64,000 bases of DNA, taken from the NCBI GenBank assembly GCA_023105745.1, contig JALGQZ010000007.1, positions 4,447,592 through 4,511,591 on the forward strand, written 5' to 3'. This document shows, one piece after another, positions 35,633 to 46,253 of this stretch (the first letter of the stretch is position 1; each line of letters starts with the position of its first letter). Under the pieces are notes generated by a model that saw nothing but the letters and a program-made list of their open reading frames with translations, had not been told where the DNA came from and made no database searches. Source of the stretch: Austropuccinia psidii (lineage: Eukaryota; Basidiomycota; Pucciniomycetes; Pucciniales; Sphaerophragmiaceae). A program made the position numbers and the translations under genes.

Positions 35633-36780
35633 AACAGCTTCCAGAGGCCTCAAGCTGGCTCAAATTCTCTGGAACAGGAGAATTTGATCACATGGAACTC
35701 ATTGATTATATATATGGACTCTTCATTGATTTACCAAGTATACCTGTAATCCTGGGTCTCTTTTGCGACTTCCAGTTTCTATAGAAGGAATTTAATAAAT
35801 CAATTAAGAGTGGAATACTATTAAAATAAAATAATAGAGATGTCACTGTAGCTAAATTATAGTATTATTAGTGGAATGAGCTTCACTAATAATATTATAG
35901 AGAATTTATAATTTTTAAGTAATAGAAATTACCAATTGAAAATTGAGAGGTCTTATACTCTTTAAAGTAATAAATAATTTAATTCAATCTGTAAAAAATA
36001 TATATAAAATTGAGCTCTGAGGCATCATTAAAAGGTAAGAATGATCCTCTTAAATATTGTAAATACAAGAGTTTAAATGACATCATATAAGCATGTTATG
36101 ACATCATCAAAAGAAAATGAAATAGTAATTCTATTTAAAAAATTTAATGATTTCATATAATTATTTTATAACATCATCAATATTTGAAATCATAAAATTG
36201 AATTTTTAACTCAAGGTTTGAACCTAATAATCAAATAAAAATAGAAATTGGAGTTTGAGATGGTGTAGAAAGTAAGCCAGTACATGCTTGCGGGCTCACA
36301 ATACCAGACTACTGGATTACTGCTAGATTGAATAAAGCATTTAAAGGTAATGCTAGTATTTGGTACAAAGAGATGAAAGAAATCCATGGCAGGAGAAACT
36401 GGCCACAATGGAAGAGTAGAATAATGCAAAAGTACAGCAATGGTACTTGGATATGGAAGAAGGCCATGTCATTCAAAAATGACAAGTACTCTGTGGACTA
36501 AGATCCATATGAGTGGTGTCTCAGGCAGTCTAAAAGACTTAAAGCCATTGATACTCAAATGAATATTCAGATGAGCAATCACAAACTCCTGACACAAATG
36601 CCAGGAGGTCTAGAGCATTCAGTAAAATGCAGATGCAAACAAATTTGCACTCTAGATTACATTGCAAATACCTTACAAGATGTAAGGAAAAGTAAAAATA
36701 TAGGGAAATATTCCCCCTATAAAAGAAGTGGTTTCAGAGAGAAACAACCTTTCAGGGTGAAGTTTAAGGAAATGCCCTGA
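35633..36780 (+). pseudogene. gag: C1 capsid region, split by solo LTR D
   Basis: Capsid-like sequence with LKFSGTGEFDHMELI before the insert and WITARLNKAF, GRRNWPQWKSRI after it, equivalent to the EGEYDHM and WTWWK blocks of A and B. It is interrupted at 35745-36300. Further stops occur, for example TAA in ECTD-like SVD at 36499. It keeps the region that C2 has lost. Confidence 0.8.
35745..36300. mobile_element. Solo LTR D with TSD ATACC
   Basis: This 556-bp AT-rich insert begins TGTAATCCTGGG and ends CGGGCTCACA, flanked by ATACC at 35740-35744 and 36301-36305. Excising it with one repeat restores the capsid frame (PSIPDYWITA). No internal coding part is present, hence a solo LTR left by LTR-LTR recombination. 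It carries two TGACATCAT motifs (36078, 36099) and a 15-bp inverted repeat. Orientation is ambiguous: minus gives the TGTGAGCC start of families A and B, while plus gives a TATA-like run and an AAAAGGTAAG donor-like site as in family B. Confidence 0.85.
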
Positions 36781-36795
36781 GAAAAAGTGGAATAA

Positions 36796-37578
36796 GTGAC
36801 TAAGAAGAAGAATCATTGTCACAATTGTGGTTCAACAGACCATTATGCCAATAACTATCCAAAGGCAAAGAAGAAATTCTATGCCATTGAGAAAGTGGGA
36901 GAGGAGGAATCCCCCACAGAGGATCCTGAATCAGACTCTAAGGGTGATGCCATCAGAGAAAAATATGATGAAGACCAAGACCCAAGAGAGGAATTTCTAG
37001 TGGAGTACCAAGAGGAAACAAAATTAAAAATTAAGGACATAAATTTAGAATCAGGCATTCCACAAGACACTGCAAAGAAGAACTTGTGTAAAAACACACA
37101 AGATACACAAACATTCCTAGTTACACCAACTAAAGGAATGGCATACATACATGGGACAGCCACAAAGATGACTGTTTGTATTAACAATGCTCAACACCCA
37201 TTGATAATTGAAAGTGGAGAACACTTCTTAATTGTGGCTAGAAATTATCTGGATCACCACTTCCCAAATCAGGAAAAACAACTCTTGCCAACCAAGGCAA
37301 AGAACTTCAAAAGTGCATCAGGGAAGATGATATCTATTGGGACAATTATAAAAGAGATAATTATACCCCACAGGAAAGGTAATATCAGACTCAATCCAGA
37401 GTTTGCTGTAATTGAAGATTCCCACATCCAATGGCTTTTCCTGGGAATGGACTACCAGAGGATGTATGGAATTGATATTTACAACTGCAAAAATAGGCAT
37501 ATTACTATTGGTAAAACCATGGAAAAGGAATTTTCACTTGACATATACCAAATATCTATCCATGACCCTCTAGAATAA
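36796..37578 (+). pseudogene. gag-pol: C1 nucleocapsid and protease
   Basis: Zinc-knuckle region CHNCGSTDHYANNY, with Tyr replacing the last Cys. An acidic linker follows, then the protease core, where the active site reads IESGEHFLIV; C2 has IDSGAPCSIV, so the catalytic Asp is lost. The C-terminal protease block is FLGMDYQRMYGIDIYN. The frame ends at TAA 37576. Confidence 0.82.
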
Positions 37579-38366
37579 TTACTGAATGAGTTCCGGGAGG
37601 GCCAATTCAGCAATACCCTCACCAGTAAACAGAAACTTAGTTTACTGAAGATGCTGAGCAAAAATAGACCCGCATTTTCCATTGGTGAAGAACCATTAGT
37701 CAAAATCAGAGGCCATGATATAGAATTATATATTGATGTGGGAAGACCCTATCCACCCATGATGAGAAGATCTGCATACCCAGAAAGTGTGGCAACTAGG
37801 AAGGAAATTGAGAAACAGATCAATGAACTCCTAGAAATGGATGTCATCAGGAAGATAGGACACAATGAAATAGTGGAAATCACCACTCCTGTCCTTATCA
37901 CCTGGCATGATGGCAAATCTAGGTTGTGTGCGGATTTCAGAGCTCTAAAGCACTACACAAAAGCTGACAGGTACCCTATACCAAGGTTAACTCATGCCAT
38001 AGACAAACTGGCAAAAGCCAAATACATAACCAACATGTATTGCATTAAAGGCTTCCACCAGAATGTAGTTAAACCAAAATCCATGAAACTGCTCAGAATC
38101 ATATGCCATACGGGCATATATGAGTACACCAGGATACCACGTGGCATCAAACATGCACCAGCCCACTTCTCAAGGATGATGGACAGAATATTCCAAGAAG
38201 AAATATTGGAAGGCTGGATGGTAGTATGTATTGATTACATCATTATATACTAAGAGACATGGGACGGCCATGTGCAGTACATAAACAGAGTAATAAGTAA
38301 GTGAACACCCATTAATCTGAAAATTTCACTTGAAAAGTGCAAGTTTGGACAACACGAATTACTGGC
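37579..38366 (+). pseudogene. pol: C1 reverse transcriptase, truncated
   Basis: RT N-terminus with GEEPLVKIRGHDIELY and RRSAYPES, then the palm ITWHDGKSRLCADFRAL. The catalytic motif reads VCIDYIII in place of YIDD. Stops follow from 38251. The sequence is cut at 38366 inside the CKFGQHELLA segment by the C2 LTR. Confidence 0.85.
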
Positions 38367-39734
38367 TGTCAACCTGTGACTCAAAACCAGAGCACCAGCA
38401 TGAGAGCCAAAATACCATAAACCAATTGTATAGCCAAGATACCACCAGAACATGGAGCTGAGCCAAATTAGCTCAAATTGTATCAAAAGAAATGGGAAAC
38501 TCACTCCTTTCCAAATATACAAGTGCCATCATCATAGGACAAAGAATAACAAAGTTATTACTGCTCAAAGTTGTTGCTGAGCAAAAACATTAATTTTAAC
38601 CTCTCATCTGAAATACAGAGTAAGAGGCTTAACCCCATCAAATGGGTATGCAAAGCAAAGCTCTAGGACAAATAAGGGTGAACAGAACATTCACCTGTCA
38701 TCTAGCTTCTACAGTTTTAGTGTGAGGTACCTAAAGTGGGGTCTTTTTGGAAAGAGCACAATCAAGGCTATCTGATGGTGTCACCCAAACCCTCATATCT
38801 GAACTCAAACAAAAGTTATGGGGCAAACAAGCCCTATGCAGCTTTTGCCTAAAACACGCATATGTACAAAATATCTTGTACATGGGATAGCTTTGCCATA
38901 TTTATTGATAGCCATATCAAATAAGGTACCATTGTGTATCGCACATACAGGACTACACACTGAACCATTTTTGAGGTTGATATCTCGAGAACTGAAAAAG
39001 GTATGGCTGTTTTAAGTTCAAAATCCCACATTCTGGCCAATACAGCCTTACCATGGGATAATATCCCATAACCATGATTATGAGGTGTCAAACAGACAAA
39101 TAAACATGTTTCTAATTCAATAACTCATATTTCAGTCAATACTGGGGTCCTGTACAGTTTCTGTACAGAATTCTACGTGTCATACACGTCAGAAGAAGGC
39201 TATGTGGTCCCCACATGAAAGTTTTCACCCTGTATTGGTGAAATCTGCCCAGATGTGGTTTCAAAACCACATATGAGCCCAATACAGGCTATACAGGCCT
39301 TTTGCAAACCACAAGCCTGTCTCAGAGAGTGAAAAATCTTCACTTCCTCTACATGGAAAGGTCTAGCCACCTTTTCACCCCATTTCAGCATAAAAAGGAG
39401 ACTTTTCACAGCCAGAAAAGCTTTCCTCATCCTGCTCTTAAATTCCTACATAGTAAAACTGTCAAAAAGAGTTATACTCTTGGAAAATAACCAGGTATAA
39501 TTATAATTTTAATTATTTTAGTCTTTATTATTGTCATCCAACAGGTCAAGCTGCACCCAGGGCTTTCAACAGTGCTCACCACCACCATTTTACAATAGTA
39601 AATCCCTTTAAATTTTATTATGAAACACTTATTCTCTATCAATAAATCTATTTTAAATCTTTTATCAAGTGTCACAGTCACAGTTAACGTTGTAAATAGC
39701 ATAATTATTACTTCTACATAGACTCAACCTGACA
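38367..39734 (+). repeat. C2 5' LTR (family C)
   Basis: This 1368-bp LTR begins TGTCAACCTGTGACTC and ends CTCAACCTGACA. It contains two copies of palindromic CTGTACAG (39150-39157, 39161-39168) and an A-rich TATA-like GCATAAAAAGG near 39390. A 5' splice-like CCAGGTATAA lies near 39491. Confidence 0.9.
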
Positions 39735-39753
39735 TTTTTGGGGCCTGGCCGTG
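39735..39753 (+). other. C2 primer-binding site
   Basis: TTTTTGGGGCCTGGCCGTG directly follows the LTR. It shares the GGCCTGGCCGTG core with family B. Confidence 0.62.
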
Positions 39754-40307
39754 TTTGAGCTTTTTTTGGACCTTAAGAGTGAGTTTTTTCACTTATTTTC
39801 TCTATTTCTGACATTTTGTTTTATGTTTTTAGGTGTAATTTTTTCTTAAAATATACATATCTTATATACTTTCTTTATACTCATATTAAAAAGAGTCCCT
39901 TTCACATGGCTAATAACCACAGGACTTAATTTTTGGTGTGTTTTGCATATAAAAAACCCTTAAGCCACTAATACAGTCTTTTTTTAATTAAATGAAGACA
40001 CCTCTTACTGTAAACCAACAGTTGAGGTGTGGTTTGGCATATTGTTAATTCAATTACCCTCTTGAATACCACTTTTATCAGTTTATAATTGCTAATTACA
40101 AGTTATTCTGTGAGATATTGTTATACAAACAGTATACCAAATATCTGTAATCTGTATTTCTGACGTGAAATTGTTAATTCAATTACACTGTCACTACACA
40201 AGGGTATATGTTAGTAATATACAAGCCCAGAGGCCATTCTTAGACATGCAAACAGCATTTTAAGAAGTCTTAACTGACATTAAGCCCTCTTTTCCTGTTT
40301 GATTCAG

Positions 40308-40490
40308 TGGAAGATAACTTCATACCACTTGAAACCCAGTCACAGGCCAACATAACAGTGACACCCTCAGAACCAGAGGGAAGCAAGGGAAAAGGAAAGA
40401 GGCACAGTGAAGGCCTGATAACAGCAAAGAAGTGGACACCCATTGCCACACAGAAGAGTAGAAAACCACGAAATTCTGCTTCAAAAAAAG
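40308..40490 (+). pseudogene. C2 gag leader exon, donor lost
   Basis: Starts TGGAAGATAAC after GTTTGATTCAG. It is 183 bp long, the same as in C1. The donor GTAAGC of C1 is ATAAAC here (40491-40496), so this copy could not splice. The frame reads on through the intron to TGA at 40652. The acceptor ATACCTCAG is kept at 40666-40674. Confidence 0.5.
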
Positions 40491-40641
40491 ATAAACCAAC
40501 CTTGATAGCTTGTACAGGGAAAATTACTATAATTAACCCAGTTGTAACCTCTAAAGGTAAATTACCCAAATCAGCAGACAACAAATTTGTGAAAGGCACA
40601 GTAAAAGATAAATACCCTAAGAACATAAAGTTTCTGACTTC

Positions 40642-42319
40642 TTGCAAACACTGACATGTCACTGTATACCTCAGAGACCTTGGCTTCCAAAGGAACCAAG
40701 CAGAGGACAGAGAAGGATTGTCCAGAACCAGAAGACCTGGAAGAGGACACCTGGACACAGTGGTGGATGGCAAAACAATAAGGGAGATAATATCAACCTT
40801 GCCATTCACACTGCATTTCAACAGGAACCTCAAGACAGAGGACTGGAAAGACATGGATTAAGTTCTTCAGCTCCACCAACTCCTAAAATATTTATTTCAA
40901 TGGAGAATGGACAACAAGAGGTTCAACATGGCAAATCACTGGGCAGAACTTGGAGCAAGTTTCCAGAAGATCTGTCTCAAAGAGATAGACTTCAAGGAGC
41001 TTATGTTAATTACCAAAGGTTGGAATCCTACCAGGAAGTTCAGACTCCTCTAGGCAAGGGCAACCAGGATAAGGCAGAATAAAACCACTATCCAAGCTAT
41101 AGAAGAACAGTTGACCCAGACAGGGCATATTCCGATTCCTTCAGGCTCACAAGGAGCAGGCCAAATCAGCTCTTCAGTGGCTTCACGCCATTCAGAAGCC
41201 AGCAGATAAGTGGAAAAGAGTCACCATTATTCACAATTCCAGGAGGTTTCCAGGAGAAGACAAGGAAACAAGGGGGAAAACAAGACCTCCTTCAGCCAGA
41301 GGAACGTAGAGTCAGACCCAATGATCCAGAAGCTGTTGGATTTGGTCAAAGAAGTGCACAGGAACCAGAAGTAGTTGTAAGTAACTCTACAATCAGTATT
41401 CCTATCAGTAGAAATATTACCTTCACTCAGATTGAACATAATGTTGTCACACCTAAGAGTAACCTAAAAAGTGATGCACTGTGGTTACAAATGTCCCAAT
41501 TTGCTGAGCAAACTCAAAAGCAGCTTTCAGAACTTGAAGAAAGCCATGAGAGGATGAAAAAATTAACAGCCTCCATGGATAAAATTGTAAAACCTTTTCA
41601 AGAAGGACATTCGCAATTGAGAAAATCCTCTGAGGAAACCAACAAAAGACTGAATATAGTCTTTGAAGAACAACACCACAGGAAAAGGGACAGGGATTGT
41701 CTGGATCAAGACATAAACAAAATGTTTAATGTCTACCATAGCATGAAGCCCCAACCACAAGGACATGTTATGGATAATCCATATCACCAAGATGACATTA
41801 GGCCAGATGCCAAGTTGATGAATAAGGTAAGATCTCCATCACAATACCAGGATGGAGATAATACGTCTTATTCAGAGAATGAAGCCTTGAAAAAAATTCC
41901 TGAGGCCTCAACCTGGCCCAAATTCTCTGGAACAGGAGAATATGATCAGTCAAATCATCCAAAAATACAGTAATGGTACTTGGATATGGCAAAGGCCAAT
42001 TTCATTTGAAATTGACAAATACTCTGTGGACAAAGATACATATGAGTGGTGTCTTTGACAGTATAAAAGACTTAAAGCAATTGATCCTCAGATGAACATC
42101 CAAATGAGGAATCACAAGCTTCTGACACAACCTCCAGGAGAAGTAGAGCATGCAGTCAAATGAAGATTCAACCAAAATTGAACTCTGGATGACATTGCTA
42201 ATACCTTACAAGACATAAGGAAAATAACTAATATAGGGAAATTCACCCCATATAAGAGCAATCGTTTCAAAGAGAAACAACGTTTCAGGGTAGAGTTTAA
42301 AGAAAAACCCAAAGAAAGG
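40642..42319 (+). pseudogene. gag: C2 gag, frame 0, with capsid deletion
   Basis: The frame is open from 40642 with one TAA at 41080 and continues through 41083-41460 (PNDPEAVGFGQRS; ISRNITFTQIEHN) into a coiled coil from 41491 (MSQFAEQTQKQLSEL; long charged helix with KRDRDCLDQDINK). At 41950 the capsid sequence jumps from TGEYDQ to the equivalent of IMQKYSNGTW in C1, a loss of about 165 bp including the WY...WPQW core, followed by stops to 42319. The head overlaps the +1 frame with KGWNPTRKF. Confidence 0.82.
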
Positions 42320-43123
42320 GTGGCAGAAGTGGAAAAAAATAGGAATTCTTGTCACAATCATGGTTCAACAGACCACTATGCCAAAAACTATCCAAAGGCA
42401 AAGAAAAAAGTCTATGCCATTGAGAAAGTCCCAGAGGAGGAATACCCAACAGAGGATTCTGAATCAGACTTCATGGGTGATGCCATCAGAGAACCATCTG
42501 ATGATGGCCAAGACCCAAGAGAAGAATTTCTAGTGGAATACCAAGAGGAAACCTCATTAGAAATTCTGGACATACAGTTGGAAGCAGGGATGCCACAGGA
42601 CACTGCCAACAAAAACTTGTGCAAACATATACAAGATGCACCAACATTCCTGGTCACACCAACCAGAGGAATGGAATATACACATGGAACAACCACAGAA
42701 ATGACTGTCTGTATTGAAAATGCTCAACATCCACTGATTATTGATAGTGGGGCACCCTGCTCCATAGTGGCCAGAAATTATCTGGATAACCACTTCAAAA
42801 ATCAGGAAAAACAACTCTTGCCAACAAAGGCAAGGAACTTTAAAAGTGCGTCAGGGAAGATGACTTCTATTGAGACAATTATCAAAGAGAAAATTATACC
42901 CCACAGGAAGGGTAATATCAGACTCAACCCAGAGTTTGTAGTTCTTGATGATGCCCACATTCAAGGCTTCTTACTGGGAACAGATTCCCAAAGGATGTAT
43001 GGCATAGATATTTACAATAGTAAAAACAGGCACATTACCATAGGTACCAACAAGGAGAATAGATTTTCACTTGATATATACCAAATATCTACCCATGATC
43101 CACTGGAGGAGTTACTTAATTAA
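42320..43123 (+). CDS. gag-pol: C2 nucleocapsid and protease segment
   Basis: The knuckle reads CHNHGSTDHYAKNY, with two of the three Cys replaced. The protease active site IDSGAPCSIVARNYL is intact (near 42742), with the later LLGTDSQRMYGIDIYN block. It is a 267-residue open stretch that ends at TAA 43121, where C1 has Asn-Glu codons. RT follows in the next frame block. Confidence 0.8.
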   Translation: MAEVEKNRNSCHNHGSTDHYAKNYPKAKKKVYAIEKVPEEEYPTEDSESDFMGDAIREPSDDGQDPREEFLVEYQEETSLEILDIQLEAGMPQDTANKNLCKHIQDAPTFLVTPTRGMEYTHGTTTEMTVCIENAQHPLIIDSGAPCSIVARNYLDNHFKNQEKQLLPTKARNFKSASGKMTSIETIIKEKIIPHRKGNIRLNPEFVVLDDAHIQGFLLGTDSQRMYGIDIYNSKNRHITIGTNKENRFSLDIYQISTHDPLEELLN

Positions 43124-43497
43124 TTCAGAGAGGGCCAGTTTAGCACTACCCTCACTAGTAAACAAAAACTAAGTTTAGTGAAGATGCTGAGGAAGATCAG
43201 ACCAGAATTTGCAATTGGTGAAGAACCACTAGGAAAGATCAAAGGCCATGATATAGAACTATATCTGGATGTGGAAAGACCTTATCCACCAATGCTCAGA
43301 AGACCTCCTTATCTAGCAAGTCTGGAAACCAGGAAAGAAATTGAGAAAAATAACAATGAACGCCCGGACATGGATGTCATCAGAAAGATTGGACACAATG
43401 AAATAGTGGAAATAACCACTCCTGTCCTACTCACCTGGGATGATGGAAAGTCTAGGCTGTGTGGAGACTTCAGAGCTCTGAACAACTACACAAAAGC
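43124..43497 (+). pseudogene. pol: C2 RT N-terminal part, cut by B2
   Basis: RT entry region with GEEPLGKIKGHDIELYLDV, RRPPYLAS and LTWDDGKSRLCGDFRALNNY. It ends at 43497 in the KA codons, where the B2 LTR begins. TSD AAAGC lies at 43493-43497 and 54194-54198. It resumes at 54194 with ADRYPIPRI. Confidence 0.9.
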
Positions 43498-45523
43498 TGT
43501 GAGCCTTTGAGATATGACCACATACCCAATAAAGTCACAAGAAAAACTCAGAATAATTATACATTTAATATAATTATATTAAAATTACTTAGAATAATTA
43601 TACATTAAAAATAATTACTTAAATATACAAAAAATACCATAAATTGGTACAAAAATTGGTTTAACTTAAAAACCAATGAATCAACATGTGAAATAAATTA
43701 TAACATTGGATTCCCCATGGAAAAATACACATATACCATTTTTATGGCATATCTGTAAAGTCAATATTTAATGAATTATAAGGTATAATACCTTATAAAA
43801 GCCATAAAACCTTATTTATCTCAGAGGCCAATGAAACAGCATGTGAAATAAATTGTACCAATGGATTCCCCACGAAGATCCACACATAAAACAATTAATG
43901 AGCTAATTTCCAAAGTTAATACTTAAGGAATTAACCTGAATATATGCACTTTTTTGGTCAACGCATATATTCAAGGATCATAGCTAATATCTCTTAAACT
44001 ATACATGATAGAGTGATGAACCAAAAATAAAGCTACCACGTAATTACTGTATAGACACAGATATGAACTTTATTTCACAAATTATAAACAATGTTAAAAC
44101 CTATGATGAAATATTGATAAAAATCAACAGAGCTGTTGACCACTTTGTTGTGAAAGTGGTCCAAACTTAAAAAGAAGTATACAGTTGGATTTCACTATTT
44201 TATTTGTGAAGAATGATGTGAATTTTATTATTAAATTCAGGGTATAACCCCCTGAAATCAAGGTTTGAAGTTTAAAATATTGAATTTCGACAGAAAAGAT
44301 GAGTTACAAGAAAAATCATCAAAATTAGAGTTTTGATGATGTAATGAAAATCTCTTGGCAGCATGATAAGGTTATACCAGGCTATCAGAATTCACTCTCT
44401 GAATTGCTGTAGCGTGTAAATCTTAAAAGGTATAGAGGATCAAGGGTTGAGCTTAATTTGAGCAGTTATGATCACTCACTGTAACCTTAATTTAAGTTTA
44501 ACAGTCTTAAGAGTGATATAATTGGTGAATAATATTAGTTTATGATTAAAACTAATAAAATCCACGAAGTTTGGGGTTCTGCCAAGCCTCTGATGTCATC
44601 AACTTTGGAGTTATAGTGATAAATCTAAATAATGGTGTAATAATGATGTAATATGGTTTGATAATGATGTAATCATCTCCAAACCTTAAAATATTGATCA
44701 ATTCCAGTGGATATGATCAGTACACGTCTACTAGAAGCCTGCTGGACTCTAGGAGGGAGGTATTTACTATAAATAGAGCTCTTTTTACTCTATTTTCCTC
44801 TCAGACGCATCAAAAACATTAAATCAACAAAATCAAAGGTAATTTCTTTATTCTTTATATATAAAACCATTATATTATTAAATACCAAAGACCACTTTAT
44901 TATAATTCTCTATTTTGATGTGATTAAATCAGTTATTTATTTTTTTTTGTTAAAAATCTCTCTAAAAACTCATTTCCACTTAAAAATCCAGAATAATTTG
45001 TAATTTTCTTTATTTCTATTGTGAATACAATTTGAAAAGGTTGTATATATATTTTTTGGCGTAAAATATTTCAAAATTATTATATTAAGTGTTAAAAGTA
45101 GGTTATTTTCTCTTATTATAATAATTTCTCTATTATTACTCTCTTAATAATTCTTTAATTAATATAAATAGTATTTATATTAATTTATAACTTTGATATT
45201 AGTGATATTATTGTTATTAATTGTTTTTTATGAATAAAAAACAATTTTTTACGCCTTTATTATTTGTTGGTAACAATAATAAAGAGCTTTTTAAATATAT
45301 TAATTATATTATATTAACATATTTATTTATTATATTATATTTTCATAATATAAATTATATTATTATATTTATTTAATAATATAATTATTTTACGCCAGAA
45401 TAATAATAATTATTTATTATTATTATATTTTTAATCTTATTTATTCAATTCATAAGGACATTCAGAGTACAATAAGTAATAAATTAGTAATTTTTACTTA
45501 TTGTTTCATAGTCAAACCTTACA
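43498..45523 (+). repeat. B2 5' LTR (family B)
   Basis: 2026 bp, TGTGAGCCTTTGAG...CCTTACA, TATA box at 44768-44775. It differs from 52169-54193 at roughly ten positions in the first ~380 bases I compared. Confidence 0.95.
44768..44775 (+). promoter_or_regulatory. TATA box of B2 5' LTR
   Basis: TATAAATA followed by GAGCTC, identical to the other family B LTRs. TGATGTAAT motifs lie upstream as in B1. Confidence 0.72.
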
Positions 45524-45541
45524 TTTGGGGGCCTGGCCGTG
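45524..45541 (+). other. B2 primer-binding site
   Basis: TTTGGGGGCCTGGCCGTG, identical to B1. Confidence 0.65.
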
Positions 45542-46025
45542 ATATTTACTTAAAAGACCTTTAAAAAGATTCTAATTGGGTTTATCCAATAATAAATTGT
45601 ATTTATAACCAGAAAATTATATAATAATTTTATATTTTATTGATTTTAAAAGCTATTGAGGCATTTGGAAAGCAATTGTACTGTCTTACACGTGGTTTTT
45701 CACATCCTTAGACTTGCAAGAACTTTCTTTTAGTGACTCTAGTGATTAAAAAAGATATTTTATAAGTTAAAAATAATTTTATTATAATTTAATTTTATAA
45801 GAATCATATTCATTTTTTATTTTATTCTTTAAAAATAAAAATATAAAAAATAACAAAAAATATTAAAAACCAATAAAAAAGTTATTTTTATTTCATTTTT
45901 ATTCATTTCTTTATTTATTTCAATTTTTCAAAGATATAAAAGCAATTTCTACGTGGAAAATTGCCATATCTTGCCGAAAAATAACACTTCTTATAAAAAG
46001 ACTTATATTTATTTGTCTTTTTTAG

Positions 46026-46175
46026 TGTTTGAAGATAAACCAACAGAAGACAACCAAGCTACTGTTGAGAGATTGGTGGAAGAAACCTGTCAAAGTTCTC
46101 CAACACCAGTTATCACTAAAAGAAAGAAAGCTAAGAAATTAGACTTTCCAGGACCCACCATTGAAGACTCTGAAG
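46026..46175 (+). CDS. B2 gag leader exon
   Basis: Begins TGTTTGAAGATAAACC after TTGTCTTTTTTAG and ends CTGAAG before GTGAGC. It is 150 bp, phase 1. The intron 46176-46264 (89 bp) has a T-rich tract, the ATG at 46254 and ends ACTACCAG. The peptide has an acidic start (EDKPTEDNQATVERL), a basic KRKKAKK that could be a nuclear localisation signal, and DFPGPTIEDSE. No ATG is present. Splicing joins it to the +1 frame at 46265. Confidence 0.62.
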
Positions 46176-46253
46176 GTGAGCACCTCTTTTCTAATTGCCA
46201 TAAAAAGAATTTTTTTTTCTAAAATACTTTTTATTTCTCTTATTTCTTAAATT

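Larger units (their letters stand above)
33772..38366 (+). mobile_element. Ty3/gypsy chromovirus C1, both ends missing
   Basis: This 4595-bp internal fragment of family C starts in the leader (counterpart of about 40040 in C2) and stops in RT at 38366, where the C2 LTR begins. Its own LTRs, integrase and RNase H are not in the window. It carries solo LTR D. It has many stops, and its protease (ESGE) and RT (CIDY) motifs are dead. It is the most decayed element here. Confidence 0.88.
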
